A stretch of 64,000 bases of DNA from Ehretia macrophylla (lineage: Eukaryota; Streptophyta; Magnoliopsida; Boraginales; Ehretiaceae). The notes beneath the pieces were generated by a model. It did not search any database and had not been told where the DNA came from. It saw only the letters and a list, made by a program, of their open reading frames with translations. Location: NCBI GenBank assembly GCA_037974665.1, contig CM075783.1, forward strand, positions 12,605,762-12,669,761, written 5' to 3'. A program made the position numbers and the translations under genes. Positions 57,477-64,000 of the stretch are shown one piece after another (position 1 is the first letter of the stretch; each line of letters starts with the position of its first letter).

Positions 57477-58531
57477 GTAAACCATTCAGAAATTGCATAT
57501 TAAGCCCTCACAATAGCCCTACGAACCTCAATGTTCTTCCCATTAATACAAGCATCATTCATTTTCTTCCAAATTTGCCAATAGCAAAGAGTGATCTTGG
57601 TTGTTTCCTCTTTGTAGTGTCCTATGACACAGTACCGGTTGGTGAAGCTGACGAACTAATCACGAAACCTCATCACTCCCACTGGATTAATAACACACTG
57701 AAGGGGGAAGCACACTAGAATCTCTGAACTTAAGGGCAAAAAAAGAACAGATGATCCACCGATTCAACACATTAATTACACAGGCCACAAAGAGGAGAAC
57801 TTGTTGATTTCTTGCAAAACCGATTCTCTTTAGTCGAGAGATAATTTATGCATACTTTTCACATGAAGAATCTCACTTTTGGAGTAACTTTGAGCCCCTA
57901 CAAAATCTTCCACAATTTTCTAGGGATCTAGTATGAAGAACTGGCACCATCTTGATCACCCATACCAATCTTGCAATAAACCTCCATAGCAGCCCGATAG
58001 CCTGATTTAATGCTATACACACCATGTTTAGAAGGGCTCCACACAATGCAATCTTCTTTCTCAAACCATGGCAGATAGGTTGCAAGGATATCACAATTGA
58101 TCTTTCTCTCAAAAAGGTGATGAACCAAATCGACATTCTATATCTTCTGGCCCTGGTAAAAAATCTTACATACCTATCTCGGCCTATTCGACACCCTTTG
58201 ACTAACATTCTCCACTCCTGGGATCCATCTATCTTTCTAAATGTCAACATTTTTTCCATTTACAGTCCTCCACATAGCCTTACTTTTAAGAAAATTCTTC
58301 CCCTGCACAATACTTCTCCACACCCACGAAGATTGTCTTTTAACCCTCGCATCCCAAAATCTCTCATTTGGGAAATAGATCACTTTAAGGATACTTGTAG
58401 TCAGGCTGTTGGGTTAGGATAAGATTCTCCACGCTTGCTTCTCAATGAGAGTGAGGTTGAAACAAAAAGATCCCCAAACCTGAGACCTCCCTAAAGTGAA
58501 GACTCCCCATACTATTGGAGATTTTCGGCCA
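57477..58531 (-). mobile_element. LINE (L1-type), 5' part: RT thumb/zf-RVT region
   Basis: On the minus strand one frame reads FNLTLIEKQAWRILS, YFPNERFWDARVKRQSSWVW and MWRTVNGKNVDI, then VHHLFERKINCDILATYLPW and WSPSKHGVYSIKSGYRAA. This is the typical end of the LINE reverse transcriptase followed by the zf-RVT domain, whose C..C...H..C residues appear near 57750-57790. It contains several stops and frame changes. The left end is cut by the copia element; the 3' half of the same copy is at 48064-48679. The right boundary is set by ATTAATACA at 58532-58540, which also lies next to the LINE tail at 48055-48063. That implies a 5'-truncated insertion of about 1.67 kb before it was split. Confidence 0.8.
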
Positions 58532-58774
58532 ATTAATACATTATGAGATTGGCGATTATTTTACTATAATATTTTAGCTCTTTGTAACACTCCAATTAAA
58601 AGATTAAAAAGATTATTAATAATAGATGTCTTATTTTAATGATTTTTTAACTGTGACATAAACTAAAACTTTTTACAACGATATTATTTCATTGCAACCA
58701 TTAATTTTTTTTTCATATTTTGTAAATAATTATTCATAAGATTTTTTTTTTGTAATGGTTTTTAAAAACATAAC

Positions 58775-60851
58775 TGTTGGCCTTAGGCCTAATGCATGAT
58801 TTTGATGATAACAAATATGGTTATTTAGATGTGTCAAGTGTGATTGATTTACTATGTTTGTATATTGTTAAATTCACACTTGTGACTCTTGTGGTTAAAT
58901 TGTCTGTATTCGTTTGAGTCATATATTGATTGGTAGTATAACTTGCATGAAAAAGATAATGGCATTGATTAAATGATTATGCAAGTATAAAGGAAGAAAA
59001 TGATATATTGGATTTATTAAGTGTGATTGTATTTATATGTTTATATGATTAAACTCACACTTAAGGCTCATGAGATTAAGATGTGCATATTAAGTTGAGC
59101 CAAATATTGAAATTGGATGAATGACTTGCATAATGAAAATAATTGTATTGAAGTAATGAAGAATGCAACTATAATCAATTTGATTTCTCAAGTATGTTTG
59201 TGTTGATATGTTTATATGCTTAATCACACACTTTTTGGCTTGTGCATTAAATGTATATATCATTGTGAGCTAATTTGTATTTGAATATTTTGGCTTATGT
59301 GGAATACATTATACTAATATTTTTTATGAGCCAAAAAATCTTGTGAATGCTTGAGGTCAAAAGAGGAGAAGGATCTTGCTTGAAAGAAGAAGATGTGATT
59401 GATCAAAAGTTGTTGCAAGATCAAGTAGATGCAAATCTTGTCGACCATTTAAGAATGAATTGATCAAGCTCACCACAAGCATGAACCAATGAAGTCTTGA
59501 AGAGTTAAAGAAGTGAAGATCTTGAATATCAAGACTTGAAGACTTGAAGATGATATAGTGACATAAGGCGGAGACGTAGCGACATAAGGGGTAGCGACTT
59601 GAACTTATCATTTTCCTTGGATTTGCATTTGTGTGGCAAAAGTTCTTGATGATCTTTCAAATGATTTTAAATATTTTCTAAAGAGCTTTTTGAGGTCAAA
59701 TATATTTTGAAGAATTATTCTTAAAAAGTCCAAGTGTCTTTATTTTCAAAAGATTGAATTTCGGGTGAAATTATTTTTAAACTCTTGAATTACAAAAATC
59801 AGTTTTAATTTTTTCTCAAGAGTTTGGAAAATGTTTTGGGATGCTTAAAAGGTTGAAAAATCTTTTGAAGAAATGTTCTTGGGGTGTCTAAATATCTTAC
59901 CTTTGAAAAATTAGATTTCGGGTGAAAATTTATAAAATTGGAAAATTGACACTGTTCATCAGGAGGAGGCAGCCTCATCCGAATCAGTGGCAGAATGCAT
60001 CTGGATGAGCCCCTCGACTGGATGCCTCATTTGGATCGCACAGTTTTGAAAAAAACTACCCATTTTTTAACGTTGGAGGCTTGCCTATTTATACCAAATC
60101 ACACCTATTTTATAATTGACCTCTTCCACACATTTTTCATTGAATCTAAACTTATATCGTTGATTCAAAATATCAAAATACATCAAGCTTGAGCTTACAA
60201 TGTGCAAATCCTATGAGTATTCAAAAGAGCTTTCAGTTGTATTATCTACTCATTGAGGAGTTATAGTTGTGCTTATTGTAATATCAATTCTTTGAAATGT
60301 ATATACTCATGGGGCTTTAGATTAAGATTGAGAGAATCCTTGTAAAGAGATGAGTGTGGGAAATCCTTTGTGGATTCAAAGGATAGAGGTTGTAGGTTTG
60401 AGGTTTTACTTATATTTGATAAAGCCTTGGTTGACTCTTACAGATTCAAGGGTTATTGTACATGCTCTTGTGGATTCAAGAGTGGAAATGTACATTGGTT
60501 TGTGATTCACCAACATTTGAAGAAGCATACAACCTCTAGTGAAGTTTGTGGAAATCCTAAGGGGATGAAAACCTTAGGTAGTGGATGTAGATTAGCGAAC
60601 CACCCTAAAATACCGTGTTTGATTTCTCTCTGCCTACTCTATTACTTTCCTTGTTATGCATTATAACTTGCTAGATTATATTGTTCTTTTATGTGAATTT
60701 ATTAAGTATAATCTATCTTTGCAAGTTGTGAATACCAGGTGTTTGATAAATGGGCAAAATGAGCATAGCAATTGAATTTCATAGTTTTTAAAATCAGTAG
60801 TATTGCCTCCTTATCCTAATTCACCATCTCTTAGGATAATTTGGGCTGTCA
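58775..60851 (+). mobile_element. Solo LTR (2077 bp, copia-like)
   Basis: It begins TGTTGGCCTTAGGCC and ends GGGCTGTCA, with ATAAC directly on both sides (58770-58774 and 60852-60856). The opening, with GATTTTGATGATAACAAA shortly after, and the later GTGTTTGATAAA..GCAAA-ATGAGC block near 60739-60763 are typical of long plant copia LTRs. No internal region is attached, so it probably arose by recombination between two LTRs. A partial relative lies at 34250-34585. The orientation is inferred from those blocks. Confidence 0.8.
58836..59290. repeat. Tandem repeat of 170-185 bp inside the solo LTR, about 2.7 units
   Basis: Units begin AAGTGTGATT or AAGTATGTTT at 58836, 59019 and 59190. Each goes on with ATGTTTATATG, then ..TCACACTT, then a GAGY(C/T)ATAT-type block. 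The copies are diverged. Confidence 0.65.
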
Positions 60852-61611
60852 ATAACTTAATTGCAATGATTTTTTGAACTATTGGTCATTATTTAATAAA
60901 AACTGTTGTAGTAGAGGGTTGATAAAGTCATTTGTAATAATTTTTATCCTTTTTACAATAATTTTAAGTGTTGCAACAAATAAAAAAATATAATAGTATT
61001 TTCAGAATGAAGTGTTATTTCTTTTAGTGATTTCCTAGAGAATTCGAATAGGCTGCATATCATAGCATAGCCGAGAGTATTCAGACATTGTCTATTTGAA
61101 GGCTTTTATAACTAGGATTGCTACTATTACAAGAGGTAATTTCCACTACAAGAAAAACTGTTAAAAGAGACGGTCTATTGTCATTCCGTTGCCAAAAAAG
61201 TGACGAAAATAAGACGAAAATTTTAATGCATGATTAGTGACAATTTGGAGATGTTCAAAGCATGTTGTCTCCAAGCGGAGACGAAATGGAGACGGTCAAA
61301 ACATGCTGTCTCCAATTTGTCCCCTGACGGAAATGATTTGGAGACAGAAAATGACTATCGTCTCCAATTTATCTCCATTCAGAGACGAAAAGTAGACGAC
61401 CATTACAAGAAAATGAAGGTCGGGTCCGTCTCCAAAATAGAGACAGACACATAGGTCCGTCTCCAAAATGGAGAGGAAATGGAGATGGACCTCTCAATTC
61501 TTTTGGCGCCATTAGGTTGGGCAGCGACCTAGTTTAAGGTTGGGCGATGTTTAAAATTGAGGGTCAGTTTTTTTAACAAAAGAAAAGCCCCCTCCCCCTA
61601 AACCCAATTTT

Positions 61612-61636
61612 CCCACCCCCACCCCCACCCCCACCC
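61612..61636 (-). repeat. CCCCCA repeat, possible G-quadruplex on the minus strand
   Basis: Five C-runs of three to five bases separated by single A. On the minus strand this gives five G-runs with one-base loops. Confidence 0.75.
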
Positions 61637-63108
61637 TTCAAAACCACATCTTACCCCTCAAATTGTCTTCTCTACCCCAAACCCCTCTTTTTTTCAAACA
61701 ATCATTCAAGATAATATATATGTATATGTATATGCATATGTGTACATTGATTTTGTAAAGAGTTTTTATATATGTATATCTATGTGTATGTGTATGAGTT
61801 TATATACATATGCATATATATATAAATTGATTGTGTAAAGAGTTTTTATTTATGTTTATGTATATGTATATGTGTTTGTGTATGAGTTTATATATATATA
61901 TATATTGATTGTGTAAAGAGTTTTTATTTACTTGTTTTTTTGGTTTTTTTTTTTTCAGTTTTCGTTATTTATTTATTTTTAATTTCGGTTTTATTTCTAT
62001 TTTCGTTTTTTGCTTTAGGGTTTGTATTTACTTTTCTTTGGTTTTTTTTCAGTTTTATTAATGATTTTTTTTCATTTTTCGTTATTCATTTTTATTTCTA
62101 TTTTCGGTTTTTTGTTGTTATTTTTTGGTTTTTATTTACTTTTTTTTTGTTTTTTTCAGTGTTATTTTTTTCATTTTTTGTTATTTTTTTAATTTCAGTT
62201 TTGTAATTTTTTTCAGTTTTTAATTTTGTTTGTTTACTAATTATTTAAATATTTTTTAATTTTAGGATTTTGCGATTGGACAAGCTCAATACGGCTCAGG
62301 TTAGTATTGTAATTAAGTATCTATTATGTATATTAATTTATTATTATATTACAATGATATTGCTTGTGAATGTGTTTAGTTTAGAAAATATGAACCTATT
62401 AGAGTTTATGTTGAAATTGTCTTTGAACTGTTTTGGTGAATGTATCATGGCATTTATTTGCTTGGAATGTAAATAATTGTAACAGAATATATGTATTTAA
62501 ATATTTGTCCCTAATAATAAATATTGGTTAGTTCTTAATTAGTTTGAATCATGCGCAAGAGCAATGTGTCATTGCACCATGAAATAAATAATTGTAACCG
62601 AAAAGACTTTCAATAAAAAAGAAAAAACTTTCAATAGTGTATTGATAAAAAGAAAAAAAAAACTTTCAATAGTGTATTGATAATTAGTCCACACTATATA
62701 TTAAGAGAGAAATACAACTTGCATTGTCATTATCTTGTCGAAGAGTCTCGGATGTGTGATTTGGACTCTCTCATTTTCAATTCTTTTACCAAGTCTTCTT
62801 CCATTCTTTCTCGCTAGATAATAAAAAGTGTTTCTTATTTCTATTGTGATGTTTGAGATACAGTGTTACTTCATTTTGGTGCTTCTGTATTTGATTGTTT
62901 TGAGATTGAGAAGTTTCAATATCTATATGCTTACTTTGCTTTATATATATTTCATTCACTTTGCCTATTCATAGAACTGTAGAATATACATATGTGTGTG
63001 TTTGTGTGTGTGTTTGCTTTGGGACAGATATTATGCTTAATTACTTTGTTGTTAAGGAGTTTTAATTTTGGTTTTGATGGTAGATTGATTTTTCAATATG
63101 GAATTCAG

Positions 63109-63324
63109 AAATACGACTCAGATACATTATTACTCCGAGAAGACCATAACGAACAAATCCGTCAACTTCAAGAATAGGTCACGCTACTTGTGGAATGGAT
63201 CCCAATTCCTCCAGAGCAGCAACTTTCACCTCCATCTCAGCCTCAGCCTCCGTATGGTGATATGACAAAAGATGAAGCCATGCTAAAATTGTACTTTGAC
63301 GATATTAAGCCAATTTGTAATTAA
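63109..63324 (+). pseudogene. Exon remnant in the CACTA element
   Basis: After an acceptor-like GGAATTCAG the frame reads LLLREDHNEQIRQLQE, meets a TAG (63175-63177), and goes on IPIPPEQQLSPPSQPQPP and DEAMLKLYFDDIKPICN to a TAA at 63322-63324. A charged coiled segment followed by a Pro/Gln stretch is usual near the end of the second protein (plant Ptta/En/Spm type) of CACTA elements. The link is by position and style and not by a firm motif. Confidence 0.4.
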
Positions 63325-63504
63325 ATTTATGTTTCATGATAATTACATTTTAAATGTAATTTATAAATTTTTTTAATTAGTATAATATATTTAATTAGTA
63401 TTATTGTTTTTTATTTTCAATTTAAATAGAAAATTTGACATAATTGGTAATTTACAAATTTTTAATTTTCTATTATTTTATTTTTTTAAAAAATACTATA
63501 AAAA

Positions 63505-63890
63505 AGCGACGGAATGAAGATGAAATCAAAAGGGAGACGGAACAGAGACGACATGGCCAGGGAGACGAATTGGAGACGGACTAGTAATAGAGACGGAACG
63601 GAGACGGAATGTAAGGGAGACGGAACGGAGACGAAATGTAGAGGGAAACGGAAAGGAGAAGAAATGTGAGGGAGACGGAATAGAGACGAAATGTGAGGGA
63701 GACAGAACGGAAACGAAATATTGAGACAAATTGGAGACTACGTTTTTCCGTCGCCGTTGGAGATAGATTGGAGACGAACTTCAATTTTTTCAACAACTCT
63801 ACAAGCGACGACACCTTTTCATCTCAGGGCCATCGCCTTTACTCTTTCGAGACGGAAAGGCGACGGAAATTTGCCGTCGCCTTTTCTATT
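63505..63890. repeat. Right subterminal repeat array of the CACTA element
   Basis: More than twelve copies of GGAGACGGAA, GGAGACGAA or close variants, spaced roughly every 10-25 bases to about 63780, then GGCGACGG-type variants near the end. Matching motifs in the left end lie at about 61168-61480. Confidence 0.85.
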
Positions 63891-64000
63891 TTTTCTGTTA
63901 GTGATCATTGTATCCGGGGAGGTTTATGCTATTGAAATGTAAGTACCATAGCGAAGCATTTAACTTTAAGAATATCAAGTCTAACTCGAGCCTCGATTTG

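Larger units (their letters stand above)
61144..63903 (+). mobile_element. CACTA (En/Spm) element, non-autonomous, 2.76 kb
   Basis: The left end is CACTACAAGAAAAACTG and the right end inverted is CACTAACAGAAAAAATAG, the CACTA terminal signature. Both ends carry many subterminal copies of GGAGACGGA/GGAGACGAA in different orientations. The 3-base flanks are TTC (61141-61143) and ATC (63904-63906), two of three the same. The interior has a C-rich stretch (61580-61640), AT/TG-rich runs (61700-61920), a very T-rich segment (61925-62220), and the exon remnant listed separately. No transposase gene is seen, so it would depend on another element. Confidence 0.85.

Noticed and set aside
61940-62206. 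An 88-codon + strand frame, almost all Phe, Leu, Val and Ser
   Set aside because: It is a translation of a T-rich tract; the hydrophobic look is a composition effect and not a membrane protein.
63526-63942. Repetitive open frames on both strands at the CACTA right end
   Set aside because: They follow the GGAGACGGA subterminal repeats and have no independent coding evidence.

Overview
The window looks like intergenic, repeat-rich DNA of a flowering plant, most likely a eudicot. The evidence is AT-rich DNA with long A/T runs, plant-type LTR retrotransposons (a Tekay/Del-like Ty3/gypsy element and a Ty1/copia element), plant L1-type LINE remnants, a CACTA element, Mutator- and Harbinger-type elements, TRIM-like elements, and degraded plant gene families (FAR1-like, GRF zinc finger, Ulp1-like protease). 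I cannot name the species. I see no convincingly intact host gene, rRNA, tRNA or CRISPR array. Almost everything recognisable is a mobile element or a broken gene.

Layout. Positions 1-6571 (+) hold three broken genes in a row: the 3' end of a FAR1/FHY3-like (MULE-derived) gene, a small GRF zinc-finger protein with a C-terminal membrane helix, and a multi-exon Ulp1-type cysteine protease whose splice phases still match. Positions 7504-17351 are a full-length Ty3/gypsy element on the minus strand: 2.4-kb LTRs about 1.7% diverged by eye, ATGAC target duplications, an initiator-Met-tRNA-type primer site, and gag-pol with one evident break. From 17.4 to 25 kb the DNA is mostly anonymous, with a possible solo LTR, a 437-bp TRIM-like element and a 334-bp inverted-repeat MITE.

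From 25 to 31 kb there are degraded Harbinger-type pieces, an 80-bp minisatellite, a Mutator-type MITE inside a duplicated segment, an ankyrin-repeat gene fragment and a pair of 121-bp direct repeats. From 31 to 47 kb the DNA is mostly non-coding. It holds a compound microsatellite, a large fold-back element, an LTR fragment, two more MITEs, a decamer array, and a 5'-truncated LINE that abuts a second TRIM of the family seen at 20 kb. Positions 47025-47963 are a Mutator-type element with an unusual C-rich and TG-rich interior.

Positions 48064-58531 are a nested insertion: a 5'-truncated LINE (minus) split by an 8.8-kb Ty1/copia element with 1476-bp LTRs and GTAAA duplications. Positions 58775-60851 are a 2.08-kb solo LTR flanked by ATAAC. 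Positions 61144-63903 are a CACTA element with GGAGACGGA-type subterminal repeats and the remains of one exon. The insertions can be partly ordered: the LINE at 48-58 kb came before the copia element, and by LTR divergence (about 6% against 1.7%) the copia element is older than the gypsy element. All divergence figures are hand counts.
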